Source: Volvox africanus (taxonomy: Eukaryota; Chlorophyta; Chlorophyceae; Chlamydomonadales; Volvocaceae). From it: a stretch of 64,000 nt of DNA. A program made the position numbers and the translations under genes. The notes under the pieces were generated by a model. The model was not told the origin of the DNA. It saw nothing but the letters and a program-made list of their open reading frames with translations, and did no database searches. Of this stretch, positions 35,059-61,058 are shown piece by piece. The first letter of the stretch is position 1, and every line of letters starts with the position of its first letter. Location of the stretch: NCBI GenBank assembly GCA_030268105.1, contig BSDZ01000086.1, forward strand, positions 248,001-312,000. The letters run 5' to 3'.

Positions 35059-38000
35059 ATGGGCGAGCATGCGGGTGGGGCCGTGTCAAGTCAAGTTGGT
35101 GCCATCAGCGGCTGCTGCTTGGCGTATGGGCGATGTGCCCGGCGGCATCTGCACCACAGCAGAATCAAGTCCTTCAGCAGCAGCACGCGTCAACATATGC
35201 CGCTACTGCTGCTGCTCCTGACAATGGTGTTGCACATCTCCCTGGTGGTGCAGCTGCTGGCCATACTCCCTTCAGCACGGGCTGAGACGGGTACGGCCCC
35301 AGGGGAACAGGCTACAGGAGGGTGGGGCTGCACTAGATTTTCCTGAACCATACTTCCCTTACACATCCTTGCCGCGTCTAAAAGGCAAGGGCTGGGATTG
35401 TTGCCTCGCTTTGGCATCCAGGTTGGGGTTGGGGTCGAGCTGGCTGTTAAACGAGGGAGTGAGTCTCGACCTGGTTGCGTCGGGGGTTATTACACAACTT
35501 ACTGGAAAATGGAGGCCCAGCACACACCGCCCATACCCCTGCTCCTGCTAGCTGGGAGCGGCATGCCACACCTCAAACTACCGCTGCGGTGCTTATTTGC
35601 TCGTGAGTCCAAGATTGGCCCCTTTTTGAATCCTCTCCTTGATAACTTAAAGCGGCCCAATTCGCAATGCTGCGTCAATCACCGGGGGCAGACACCAAAG
35701 CTAACCAGTGGACCGCTTCGGTCAAGCGCCTAGACAGCGGGTAACGCATCGTCATCATCACCATCATCATGACTCCTTGTCAGCAACGAACTTTGCTGGT
35801 CTGTCACACATCATGTCCTGGTATGCAGAACATCCTGAGAAACCCCAATCGCAAGCGTTGCAGCAAGGGGAAGAGGTACCTGCCATCGGGGTCCACAGAG
35901 AACGGCCGCTGCTGAAGAGGTAAGCTGTTGCATGCTGCGGTAGTTGTTTACGGACACGTGCCTTTTCGGTGCCGGACTTTATGGCTGGCAGTTCCCACCT
36001 AAGTTTAGCCTCGCCAATCTGCACAGCACTGCGCAGCATAGTTTTGCACCTCTTCTTGCTTTCTCCCCCTCCCCCTTTTGCTTGCCTCCGTCCCCTGGCA
36101 GCGTGTGCCGTACCGGTCTCTGACGAAAAGTTGTTCATAAGGTAATAGGAACAGAGCAGTTTGCAGGGTGACCATACACCCTGACCATTCAGCACCTCAG
36201 GTGCTCATAAGCTGTGTTGCTGTCGAATTGTATGACCTTGTGTCCTGTGCCCGTCCGCAAGGATGGACCTCCAGGAACGCTTTTACGCCTTCTGCCTTAC
36301 GCATTATTCCGTTCCCCACCTTGCGTGTCCTTCTGGCCGTGAATGAAGCACGGGGTCAACAAGATGTCAAGGCCGGAGACTGTTGCAAAACGACATGTTT
36401 CCCTTCCAGGACGTCTGCAGCCGGACGTGCTCGGAAAACCCTTGGAAGCTCGTGGTGGGTTGCAACCTTCCTTTACCAGATCAATTAACGGTATTCGGTG
36501 CAGAGCTCAGGTACTGGGGACAAACACGTACGCCCGCCGCCAGCGCTGTATGACATTCCAAGGAAAATCTTGACATGCCAACAACTTACTCCAAGCGTGC
36601 CATCAGTTGCACTCCAGCATTATCCATAAGCAGCGAAGACATGGTCACAGATGCCAATTGAGAGCCTTCGAAGATGCATGAAAGTGCCCTACGTATGGGT
36701 TATACATACATAAGTATTGAGCTTATGGCACACCTCGGGGGGAGAGTGGAGATCTGGCCACAGCTGACAGCTCAATCCCTGGATTGGCAATAACCGGGCG
36801 ATGGAACGTGACATGGACACGTACTGATACGACGACTATCATGTGCATGTGCATGTGAATGTGAATGCTAGCAGCCATAGCGGCTGCAGATGGTGTGTAT
36901 CGAAATCGACATCACGGTGCAGAATGGGCTCTGTTGGAATGTGAGCAACACTCATATACGATAGAATGTCAAAGCAAGTAATACGGCCCACGAGGGGCCG
37001 GACGCTTTGCTGACTTCAACAGGTTATGAGCCCCGAGCGCACGTGCGCGTCAGGCCGAGAGGTCGCCGGTTCCAATCCCGCTGGCTGTTGACCAGGGCAG
37101 GGAGGCCGGGACGAGGCAGCTATCGGGAGATCGTGAAGCTCGACGGAGAGGCGTTCACGGGGGGGTGTTGGAATGTGAGCAACACTCATATACGATAGAA
37201 TGTCAGAGCAAGTAATACGGCCCACGAGGGGCCGGGCGCTTTGCTGACTTCAACAGGCTCCACCTACCCGAACAGTGGGAAAGACACAGATATACACAGC
37301 CAGGCCCACACAGTCACCTGGTCAACAATGAGCTGAACATCCACTCCGTGAGGTCAGATAGGAATCCATACCGACTATGTACGCCGCTGCATTCAGCCAT
37401 GTATGCCCATGCATTCTGGTGTAAGACATGCACAGACAGCCGTCGATGTCAGTGGCGGGCCCCTGCCCCCTGCAGGGTACGACAAGGACAATTCGAGGAC
37501 GATCTCTCATCAGCTACTGCGTGAAGCTGCAGAACACAAAGAATTGCACGGTAAGGCATACAGTACGATATTTATATGCGGGGACCGGGAGCAAGGACCC
37601 GCATATTACATACATTCTGTGGTATGTCTTTTGCCTGGATCATATCATTTACTGCATGGATGTTCATTCTCAGCTCAATGCGACTCCGCTTCATGTGGCA
37701 ACGGTCCCTACCCTCCAAGTCCTCGCTTGTGGGACTTCAGCACCTGGGCAGCGCCAGCCTGTCCTCATGCACACTTGTCCTCATGTGCACGCATCTATCC
37801 AGACCCTCCATTTTGCCACCCATGCCGCAACCTGCCCCCAGCAAACTGACCCTTGCATGCTGTTTGGCTGCCTCTTGATCTGCTGCCCATGCCGCCTCCC
37901 TGCCTGAAGGCAAGCCCGTGCTGCTCAGCACTTGCGAGTGGAATTGACGCGGTGACTATCAGTGTAGGTGCGTGAGGAGACTATTAGCGGCCCCACAGAT

Positions 38001-40656
38001 GGCAGGTGGAATATTCCGTACGGCCTGCCAACATGAATTGGGTCATGTGCCGAGGGAGGCATGAATAAGGCGCGACGTTCGTGACTACTTTATTTGGGTT
38101 TGACAACTTTGCACTATCTACGAGCTTTATACTACCTGGTGCTGGCATGTGGCCACGAGAGAGGCATAATTGAGCAGCTGCATTCCAATAGAAATAGCGC
38201 ACGCCCGCGCTAGCTTGGACGCCGGGGTGCAGCAATCCCGGGTCCGGCATTAAGGCAGCCGCGCATACGCATGCTAACGGATGATGTGCCGTCACGATCT
38301 CAGTGTCAGAGATAATCTCGGTTAGATTCAACCTTTGAACAGCGAAGGCCCGTCCGATCAGCCTTGACTTCACAGCCGGTCGTCAAGAGCATAGATAGGA
38401 TGCATGGATATGACCGTGTGTGGATTCACCTCCAAAAGGATAGTCACCTCTCTGCTGCCCTGCATGAACGATTATGCAACGGGCACACACGCCGCGGAGG
38501 CTGCCCTCTTATCCATCCGTAGCCCCCTTCGTAAGGTACCCTATGAAGTCCAGACCCCCATCAACCGCATGAAAATGACCTCACATGAAAATGACCTCAC
38601 GTTGTCTCCATCAGCTGCTTTGCCATTTAAGTGAATGTGTATTGCATTTTACTGAATATAGTGTCTTGATACTTTCGTGGCCATGGCTATGGCTGTGGTC
38701 GTGGCTGCGCCCACGATCCCCATTCGTGGCTGCCCCTGGCCCCTGGCCCCTCGTATATAATCTGCTGCACCTGGACATGGTTGCAGCGGCGACGGGAAAG
38801 TGCAACATCACCAGTGTGCCCAGAGTGACGTCCAACGGGCAAACGGTGCGATCGATGTCGTCATCCCACATGCACTGGTGTGGGTTCATTCGTAATGTCG
38901 GGGAAATTCCTAGTGGGTCATGTCAGCGCGTTTGGCGCATCTGAAACACACGCACGGTCAGATCCTTTAGGTGGTTTGAATGGTTTAGGTAATGTAGTAA
39001 CGAGCAAGCCGCCACTTGCTGTTTTCGGGCCTCCGTATCGTACCGGTTGTCGTTTGTTGTAGAAAGCATCGTTCTTTTTGTTACTGTTGTCCTCATGGCG
39101 CTCTTAGCTCTCCGTGCAAAAGGAGCTGTTGCCTGTTGCCCGTTGACGTCAATCCTGCTGTGTTATGTTGTGTTGGTCAACAACCCCTTTTATGTGCCAC
39201 AGTTGAGCCGCTTCGAGAACTATCCTTTGCAGTACGTGCACCAGGGCACTGCAGCTGATGTAGGGCTTATGGCCACGGACTTACAGCTTGGTCACTCGGA
39301 TACCGTTGAGGTGAGGTACATAGGCGCATTCCACGCCAAGTCATCACCAATTTCCAATTTCCAATTTCCCCTCACATGATGTGGATATCGTACAGCCCGG
39401 CTGAACATTCCTAAGTGTCGTAATCAACCTTCTCTACTTCGAGGCATCAGCGTAGGAAATAACTGATCTTGGTGTTCTTAATCTCACCCTGTTGTCCTTG
39501 CCGCACAATCCTTGCCGCACGATTCTTCCTGTCCCTATCATGTCTTTCGACTTTGATTTTTCTTGCTCTTCTGATCGGATTTCCGACCGCGCCACGGCAG
39601 ATATGCTACGAGGCGCGGGCCAGTTGTGTCGATTGGACAGACTTATGCCGATCCGGCGTGCCCGGCTCAACAGAGGGCTGCCGCTTCGCCGTCAATGAGA
39701 AGGATGCAGATGGCTGGTTTACGTGCTGCAATGCCTGCCCAACGGGGCCCTTGAACTTCACCACTGTAATCTACGTGGAATCTCCGCCACCACCACCATC
39801 ACCCCGGCCGCCAGCACCCCGACGCAAACCACCTAGCCCACCCCGGCCTCCTCCGGCACCACCAGGAACAATTCCTTCTCCACCGCCACCTCGCCCCCTC
39901 AAGCGACCCCCTCCGCCAAAACCGAAACCGAAGCTGCCTCCGCCAAAGCCGTCGCCTAAACCGCCACCCAGCCCGCCTCGCCCACCACCCCCGCCTTCTC
40001 CCAGGCCTCCAAACCCACCGCCGCGTCCACCATCTCCACGGCCCGACCCTGCGCCACCACGATTCCCGGTGCCGCCGCGGTCTCCTGGACAACCGCGACC
40101 CTTTGTGTCGCCCGGCGTTCCTCGTCGTCCTCCTCCTGCCATCAGCCCTCCACCCATTCCGTCTCCCAGGTTCAGCGCTTCACCAAGCCCGGCACCTACC
40201 CAAACGCCCAGCCCTCCACCCAGCCCTTCACTAAACCTTTTACCCAGCTCCCCACCCAGCCCTCCTCCACTCGGCCCGCCTTCTAACTCAGCTCTCAACT
40301 CCACTACCAGTCCCCAACAAATCCCTCCATCAATCCTGACTCCAAGCCCCCCGCCATGCCCTTCCTCCAGCCCCTCACCTATTGCGTATCCTAGCCCGCT
40401 GCCCAGCCCTGCACCAAGCGCTTGGACCAGCCCTCCAAGCCCTCAACCTACGGCTTCATTCCCCCCAAGCATCAGATCGGCACCGCCCGATTCACTTCAA
40501 CCAGGAAGACAGCCACCGCAAGTCCGTATCATGCAGACGCCCCTAGAACCCCTCTTCCTTTCGGACTCACTAAATGTCAACTCTTCGCCGCCAACGTATC
40601 CGCCAACACAATCGACTCCAGCCGACGATTCCGACTATTCGTTTAACCCTACATGA
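35059..40656 (+). CDS. Pherophorin-like extracellular matrix protein, gene A
   Basis: Predicted secreted matrix glycoprotein. Eight exons: 35059-35290, 35784-35919, 36364-36454, 37476-37550, 37910-37967, 38787-38845, 39203-39310 and 39601-40656; the sum is 1815 nt (604 residues) with all phases agreeing. Exon 1 encodes an N-terminal stretch and a signal segment (LLLLLLTMVLHISLVVQLL, then a PSARA cleavage-like site). Exons 3-8 give the pherophorin domain: FPFQDVCSRTCSENPW, ISYCVKLQ, ASPCCSALASGIDAV, TGKCNITSVPRVT, AADVGLMATDL and the Cys-rich end CYEARASCVDW, ...CRFAVNEKD, FTCCNACPTG. A Pro/Ser-rich tail of about 290 residues follows (PPSPRPP-type units, probably hydroxylated and glycosylated). 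The start was chosen because the ATG is kept in gene B and homology begins there. Intron 3 holds a mini-retroelement. It is paralogous to the gene at 46979. Confidence 0.85.
36932..37255 (+). mobile_element. TRIM (terminal-repeat retrotransposon in miniature)
   Basis: A complete 324-bp element in intron 3 of pherophorin-like gene A. The 90-bp LTRs 36932-37021 and 37166-37255 begin TGTTGGAATGTG, end GACTTCAACA and differ at two positions. The 5-bp target duplication is GGCTC (36927-36931, 37256-37260). The inner 144 bp starts at once with GGTTATGAGCCC, the complement of the initiator-Met tRNA anticodon arm, as in copia-type half-tRNA priming, and ends with a run of G as polypurine tract. There is no coding capacity, so mobilisation would need an autonomous partner. 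The inner part also has the 12-bp palindrome GCGCACGTGCGC and a tRNA B-box-like GGTTCCAATCC. Confidence 0.9.
37022..37033 (+). promoter_or_regulatory. Half-tRNA primer-binding site of the TRIM
   Basis: GGTTATGAGCCC directly abuts the left LTR. It is complementary to GGGCTCATAACC, the anticodon stem-loop of initiator Met tRNA, instead of a tRNA 3' end. This is the priming mode described for copia-group elements. Confidence 0.7.
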
Positions 40657-41007
40657 TGCATGAGGTTTTCGACGTAAGAGGTAACGAACTGTTGCCAGCG
40701 TCCGGGCGTGGGGCCGACTCTCACAGTCGGAGAATGTTTTGGGGAGATTCACGTCTCTCACTAAAAAAACATGGAGTTATTACCTCGTGAATAGCCTACT
40801 TTGCTTCTGGGCAGCGATGATGGCGATAGAGCCAGTTTTTTGATAGAGAAGGAAATCCCAATAATTCATTGTGGAGGTAATATTATATCTCGATAAAAGC
40901 TTCTAATTGGATCGGGGTAGTATCTAGGTTGAGATAACGTATCACGCGGATGTGGATATAAGCGCGGGTCGGTATTTAGGTCCAGCTAGCTCTCCAGCTA
41001 GGTCTCA

Positions 41008-41144
41008 CAAACCTGATCTTAGATAATTTTCGGTATACCAGTATAACTTTGGTGGCTTTACGTCGACGTCACTCTACGTAATGTCCAACATATAATGGTG
41101 TCCTACTTATAATGTGTACCGAAAGTTATCTAAGATCAGGTTTG
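41008..41144. repeat. 28-bp inverted repeat with 81-bp spacer (hairpin or MITE)
   Basis: The arm 41008-41035 (CAAACCTGATCTTAGATAAT...) and the arm 41117-41144 are reverse complements with one mismatch in 28 positions. The inner flanks also pair loosely (CGGTATACCAGTATAA against a similar complement). An outer short pair, GCTAGGTCTC near 41000 and GAGACCTAGC near 41245, lies further out. It could be a foldback transposon or a hairpin RNA precursor. Confidence 0.8.
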
Positions 41145-42298
41145 GTACTTCTGGTAAGATCATTCTAGTTTGTGACGTCCAGGATACGTAGGATCTCACG
41201 TATCATATAGTTCCACATAGGGCTCGACATTTGACCGGGAGACCTAGCTGTTAGGTCAATCAGAGAGCAAAAGAGATCTATCTTGCTTATTGAATGGCTA
41301 TCCAAGCTATTCGATCGTGGGTGTATCAAGATGGTAATTGGTTGACAATAAATATGAGGATTACGCCACCTTCAACTTAGGACAATTTGATCGGGCAGCT
41401 CTAAACGCCGGACTCCAAGCTCCAATATCGCCCTTTGATAGGTTGGGGAGCTGCCCAAGGGAGTCTCGTTTGCAGATGAGTCACGGGTGAATCTGTCTGT
41501 CTGTCTGTGTCTGTGTGTATGTGACTGTGTATATGCGACTGTGTACGTGACTGTGTGTATGTGTTTGTCTGTGTGTTTGACTCTGTCTCTGTATCTGCTA
41601 CATATCTAACCGCACCCGGCTCACACCAAGGGGCAGTAAAACCCGGACCTAGCTAACGGAAAGACCGTGTGGACACAATGTCCACTGCATATGTGCCAAA
41701 CCCAAAGCCGCCTTCATCCATGATCGGGCCGTCTTAGAGGTGCAGATAAACTGTTCAAGAAACCGCAGGTAGTGGACCTTGAAACAAGCCACAAGAAAGG
41801 CCGCCATGCATGTAGGCTTTCCTGGATAGCTGGCCAACGCTCACTGCACCGCACTGCACTGTGTGCTGCAACATCATTAATCGTGTGTACGGCGGTGTGC
41901 ATGCTCGGAGCGGAGTGCTTTGTGCTTTGCTGAGTGGCCTGCGCACACACGCATCCTATGCAAGAGTTCTAGGGTTTTATGGTCTAATAAAACTTTCATG
42001 GGCAAGCAAGCCTGGTCAGTGACCTTCGGTGATGGACAGGATCGTCGGCAAGCTGGTGATCGCCTCCTGGTGGGAAGAAGTGCTCTCTCTGTCCGATTCG
42101 GAGAGCGTTTTGGAAGGGCGATCCCGCGGTTGCGCTGCCAACAGTCACCGTTGCCTAGGGTAGGCGCCCAACAGTGAATGTTAATCAGGTAATAGGGCTT
42201 CTAACGTGCATGTGGACAGTCGCTCAGTGACCTGCTTCCTTAGTCTTCTAGAACTGGCGGCCTCTAACTGCACCGAATTGACGTCGCGCTTTAATCCC

Positions 42299-42998
42299 CT
42301 AGATGCTGGCCATGAAGGGATGCAGCATTCGGCAAAGCTCAGCGCCCACGTTGGAATTTGCATACGCTCGACTTAAAATGCTCTTAATGCTGGTGACGTG
42401 AGCGCACGAGCTTACTGTTGTGACAATAATGGAGATAGCCGCGATGGCGGGGTCACCATCAGTCGAGGCTTGTTCGGCTTTGTATGATATGCCGCCATTA
42501 ATGGGTAACTTATGCAGCACTGACTGCGCGTGAAAGGTAGCTGACAATGAAGGAGTTGAATGAAGTATTTTGTTTTGTTTTATCATGGCAAGGTAACGCT
42601 CTGAGCAAAGGACAATCTGCTTCAGGAGGAGTCAGCCGGGTGAGCCGGGTGTGTATTTGTGTATATGGGAGGGGGTGACATGCTGGGGCCGGCGATTGCG
42701 AGGAGGTCTACAATACCAAAAATGTGGGCGTCCGTGGGTTCCATAGAGGTTCAAAGTCCATGACTCGATAAGTCATGTAAAACTGACAAAAGCTATCTTG
42801 GTGTCATGACCGATCATCGTGCAGTTGACCTGTATTGGACAGAACGGATACGGACACAAACGAGGTGCAACAGCTTTACTTTGCAAACCGCAAAAAGGTG
42901 TTGGGAACCTTCCAGACGACGGTCAGGCAATGCACCCACCACATACCTCATGATAGCTTGTAGCTTAACAAGGTTTGTAGTGGGCGCCGTACAACCCA
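42299..42998 (-). CDS. Putative gene, two 3' exons, unknown function
   Basis: Exon 42998-42880 (39 codons, ending TGC AAA|GTAAAG) encodes TNLVKLQAIMRYVVGALPD, and exon 42523-42299 (TTCACGCGCAG acceptor, 75 codons, TAG) encodes AAISIIVTTVSSCAHVTSI and SRAYANSNVGAELCRML. Their phases agree (0 to 0). A second good donor (ACA|GTAAGC) inside the last exon could split it. Upstream, 43075-42975 is open in another frame (GIAQRLLRITKPETYHRQ), which conflicts with the first exon, so the model is incomplete. I do not recognise the protein. Confidence 0.4.
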
Positions 42999-43544
42999 CT
43001 TAAGACAAAGTTCTGCCGGTGATAGGTTTCGGGTTTCGTGATGCGCAGCAGACGCTGAGCGATTCCATGACCAGTAGATAGGAGGTGTTTCAGTGATCAG
43101 TTACCATTTTTAACTTCCGACCAGTAGTGGTGTCCAACAGCTAAGTACGATATGTGGATGAAATTCGCTACGATTCGTTCGCTGTGTACGCTGTGTACGC
43201 TGTCCCAACAGCAATGCCATCCTTGTCATCGTTCCCGTTGTATTCGTCACGACGGTCAATCCGTTCGTTGCTTGTTTTCCAGCAAATCCATCCGCTACAG
43301 GGGCCGCTTAAGCGAAGGGGTTAGCTGTTTGTTCTGGGTTCCCTGGAGCCCTAAACCGTTTTTCAGGAGGTCGGCCCCCGGGAACTGGCAAGGCCCTGAA
43401 ACGTTGGATTGAGGGGTTCCGAAAGCTGTTTTCTTTGCTACGCAATACCTAGCCAGTGCGCACGAGCGACCCATTAACATGGAAACCAGCTTTCTCGCGT
43501 TTTTGGCGGGACTGCCCCGTAGGATTGCATATGTCCGTCTGTGT

Positions 43545-43546
43545 GC

Positions 43547-43595
<49 letters not shown>

Positions 43596-43605
43596 TGTGT
43601 GTATG
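43545..43605. repeat. TG dinucleotide microsatellite
   Basis: About 25 TG units with a few interruptions. Its cysteine/valine translations are not genes. Confidence 0.9.
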
Positions 43606-45467
43606 AAACGACCAAATATATTTATCCGCCCATCCGAAAAGCAATAGTTATAACCTTATACATTCTATATTTCATGGCATCTCGTCTATAGCAAACGAAA
43701 ATTGTATGAGCACAAACAGGTTTGGCAAGGTCAAGGTGATGCTAAGGCTTCTCCAGCCAAATGTCTTTCCGAAAATTGCCATGTTTCACATCATTGTGTG
43801 TGTAACGAGATTTAGCAGAAAACCCCTTACGAATTAGATACATAAGTACTCCAGCTTTCCCTAAGCGTCAAGCTGTCAAAAGCAAGGCAAATGACAATAT
43901 GAAATTTTGTTTCTTTCTAAAAACGGTGTAGGGTAACAGAAGGCCGTTTTGGAAGTTGCTGACGTACTTTGGGTTCGGAGTCAACCTGTTGGGAGTCCCA
44001 GCGCTTGGGTCGTGACGATATTTTTTCCAATCCTACTATGGGAAGTTTTGCTAGCTAGCGTAGCTACTGGCACGGTGATTCTTGTTCGGCTAAGCAGTAT
44101 TGTACTCTTGACCAGCAACATGCAGAAGGCTGGTCAAACATTGTGCAAAGCCATCTACGATACGCTACGATAACGTTCGAGGACAAGTCGTCCGTCTCGC
44201 CAACTAATGACCAACCCAACGAACCACGAACATGTATATGAACGTATGGACTAAGGTACGTCCGCAGCTGACGTCAGGCTTCGCATCGGAATTCGCCGAC
44301 CAGCGCTGTCCAGCAGCCAATATAATCTGCACGCACATGATCATCCAATAGTGACAATATTGACAAAATGGCCGTTTCAGAGCTGCGCACGATGTTTGTA
44401 TATTTTGTGCCAGGCAGTGCGCTGATTACATACCGACTGTTCCTTGATGCGTGAGGAGGCAGTGGTACGCACCACTCAGGGCTTGTCATTTAAAAGTTGA
44501 CGTTGTGCACGCAATATTGCACAAGGACATCTACGTGTTGTCCGGAGTGTCGCTCCGGGCCTAATACATTTATCGAAAGATGTCGATTACTGCAGGACAC
44601 TGCACGATTAATGGTTCTTCATCTCTAGCCCAACCGGATACGCATCCCGCATTCGTGACGCAGTATGGCACCGACTATGTACTCCGCAAAGACGTCGTGC
44701 GTGTCCGGGGGAGGGAATGAAGTAATGGGCATGATCTTAGATTGTCGTATGGTAACGTATTGGTTGTCGTACGCTCATGCCCATATTTTATTCCTTTCTG
44801 ATTTGTATTATTGGATATCTCGGGGCTATGGAACAACTTCGGTCTGTGGTGTGATAATTGTCTTGGATTGCCTGCATACTTTTAAATGCCGTTTCAGTGC
44901 CATTCCATTGTCGGAGTCTTCCATGCTCCTTGATTGGTTTCTATGCAGGCTACTCAAGCCTGCCAGTGTTTGCAATCCGTGATTTTGCGGGTGGCGACTA
45001 TTCACACGGGGGCTAATGCTACGCCAGGTTTCGCCGTACTTGGATGGCTTGGTGGGACTTTTAGGATTGAATTGGATATGGAATTCGATACAATACAGTA
45101 ACAGGATTGGTTCTGGAAAGGCAACGCGATTGCGACACCTTCTCCTGACACGCATGTGGCTACCCGAATCATGCCCATATCATGCCTACGCCACAAAGTA
45201 GCCTTACGTCGGTGGTTTCGGGCGGGCTTAGGCCGATTGAACCTTGGCCATTGGGGAATTTTTAGGAGGTCCTGAATTTTGCTAATTTTCCGTAGTTTCT
45301 GCGGACTGCTGTTGCTTAAGGAACGGTAAGGCTTCACAGGTCACACTATGTATCCTACTCACTAACTGATAGTATGTGTTACACATTTTGCTGCTCATCT
45401 TATTAATACCATCGAGTATAGTAATCTAGAGGATGTTCTGAGGCAAGCCGATCGACTCCGTTTCTTA

Positions 45468-45523
45468 TCTCTCTTTCTCTCTCTCTTTCTCTCTCTCTTT
45501 CTCTTTCTCTCTTTTTCTCTCCC

Positions 45524-45600
<77 letters not shown>
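45468..45600. repeat. Compound CT then TG microsatellite
   Basis: An interrupted CT/TTTC tract passes directly into about 18 TG units. Confidence 0.95.
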
Positions 45601-45604
<4 letters not shown>

Positions 45605-45979
45605 AACTCACACTCGAGCTAACGTCGACGAACGCACCCTTAACGCGGACGTCATTCGCTGACGCAATATATACTTAGCTGCCTCATTTTACTATGTAGT
45701 ATTACGAGCAAACGAAAGCACCAATCTGCGCGACAAAGGCCATCCTACTCGGCGCTAACTTACAACATGATAAGATTTCATTTTGTTCTGCTTCTTCGCT
45801 TGCGACAAATACCATATAAGTGCAATAACCGTTAAGATCATTAACGTGATAGTTATCTTTTCCATCGTCATTTTGTCTGGCTATACATGGCAAACCTATA
45901 CTCCATGATAATGTTTGCATCACGCTTACGACGAACAATTTATGAAAGTCAAACGCCGTACAGGACTCATTTTCCTTTC

Positions 45980-46693
45980 TTAAGCATAATATATGCTTGG
46001 TTGAAAAAATATGCAGGAGACTGCGTAACGCTCAACAACATTTGTGCAGAACATGAACCCGCCCGCCCCGGCAAAGAATCGCCCGCCCCAAGTACGACAC
46101 TGCTTACGGTATGTGCTTTGCCAATTTGTGACTGAGAGTGGTTATAAATTTATTTAGTACGTTTTGAGTTATATCTGATATTGTCTACCATTTCCAAGGC
46201 TCATCATACTATGTGCTGCTTTCCTAATCTGACATATCCTCAATATAATCAGGAGACCTTGTACACATCAATTTATACTTAACAAATGGATGAACTATCT
46301 TTAATGTTGTGCTAAGCCTTAAAAGAATGTGTAATAAGCTCCATCTGGGGTAAAAGTTCAGGACAGGACGTCTTGTTAACCACTACATTTTAGCAGAGCG
46401 CTGCGTAAACGAAAAGTTTGTCAGATATACCTGCTCAAAATAATTGTACGCTTCGGTATCGGTTTTTTGGTGAGTGTTTAATACCGCGCACGGCTCACAC
46501 AATGGCGGAGCGTGCAGAATAATCTTAAATGCATTTTCAGTGGAATATTTGTTTAAATCCGGCCAAAACTTTATTATTGCGTCTGCCGGCACATATTCCG
46601 TGTTGAAGCTGCACGACAGGCCCCTGACAGCTCGACGCTGCCTGACCCAAACCGTTGCTTTAACGGAAAAAGAACGGTTAAAGGGAGATGTAA
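45980..46693 (-). CDS. Putative gene divergent from pherophorin-like gene B
   Basis: Exon 46693-46431 (TTAG acceptor, donor GAG CAG|GTATAT, 87 codons plus 2 nt) encodes a mixed protein with SPFNRSFSVKATVWVRQ, EYVPADAIIKFWPDLN and APPLCEPCAVLNTHQK. A following exon 46099-45980 (GTAAGCAG acceptor, phase 0, TAA) encodes WGGRFFAGAGGFMFCTN. No ATG lies in the first of these, so a short upstream exon must exist between 46700 and 46800. A TATA box on this strand lies at 46832-46839. The gene and gene B share a promoter interval of under 200 bp. The family is unrecognised and the last exon is the weaker part. Confidence 0.4.
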
Positions 46694-46831
46694 CTAACTT
46701 AAACAGTTATACATTATAGCTATATCTGTGAGCCGAACCGTTGCTAGTTGCTCCGCTGCTGCATCGGGATAGCTCCTTTGCACACTCGAGCAAGCACAAG
46801 CACTACCAATCGAGAACCGTGACGGCTTCTG

Positions 46832-46839
46832 TTTATATA
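46832..46839 (-). promoter_or_regulatory. TATA box, minus strand
   Basis: TATATAAA on the minus strand, about 140 bp ahead of the first recognised exon of the minus-strand gene and about 140 bp ahead of the gene B ATG on the other strand. The position suits a core promoter for the leftward gene. Confidence 0.5.
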
Positions 46840-46978
46840 GTAGAGGTAAACGATCTTAGTACATACGGGAGAGGTCCATCGCATCGGTAATTTTGCTGCC
46901 TTACTGAAGGTACTGATTGCCCGGTTTACAGTGATGTGCGCCCAGCGCGGGATCTGGCCTTCGTGTTCGTATTTGGTG

Positions 46979-61058
<14,080 letters not shown>

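Larger units (their letters stand above)
40657..45979. other. Spacer between the two pherophorin-like genes
   Basis: Contains a strong inverted repeat (41008-41144), a TCTG/TG-rich tract at about 41488-41600, minus-strand coding-like exons (42299-42998), a TG tract at 43545-43605 and a mixed CT/TG tract at 45468-45600. The remainder shows no supported gene. Confidence 0.4.

Noticed and set aside
37034..37100. tRNA gene suggested by GGTTCCAATCC
   Set aside because: Only a B-box-like sequence is present and no cloverleaf could be drawn; it lies inside the TRIM element.
39771..40304. Minus-strand Gly-rich open frame
   Set aside because: Antisense of the proline tail of gene A, same reasoning.
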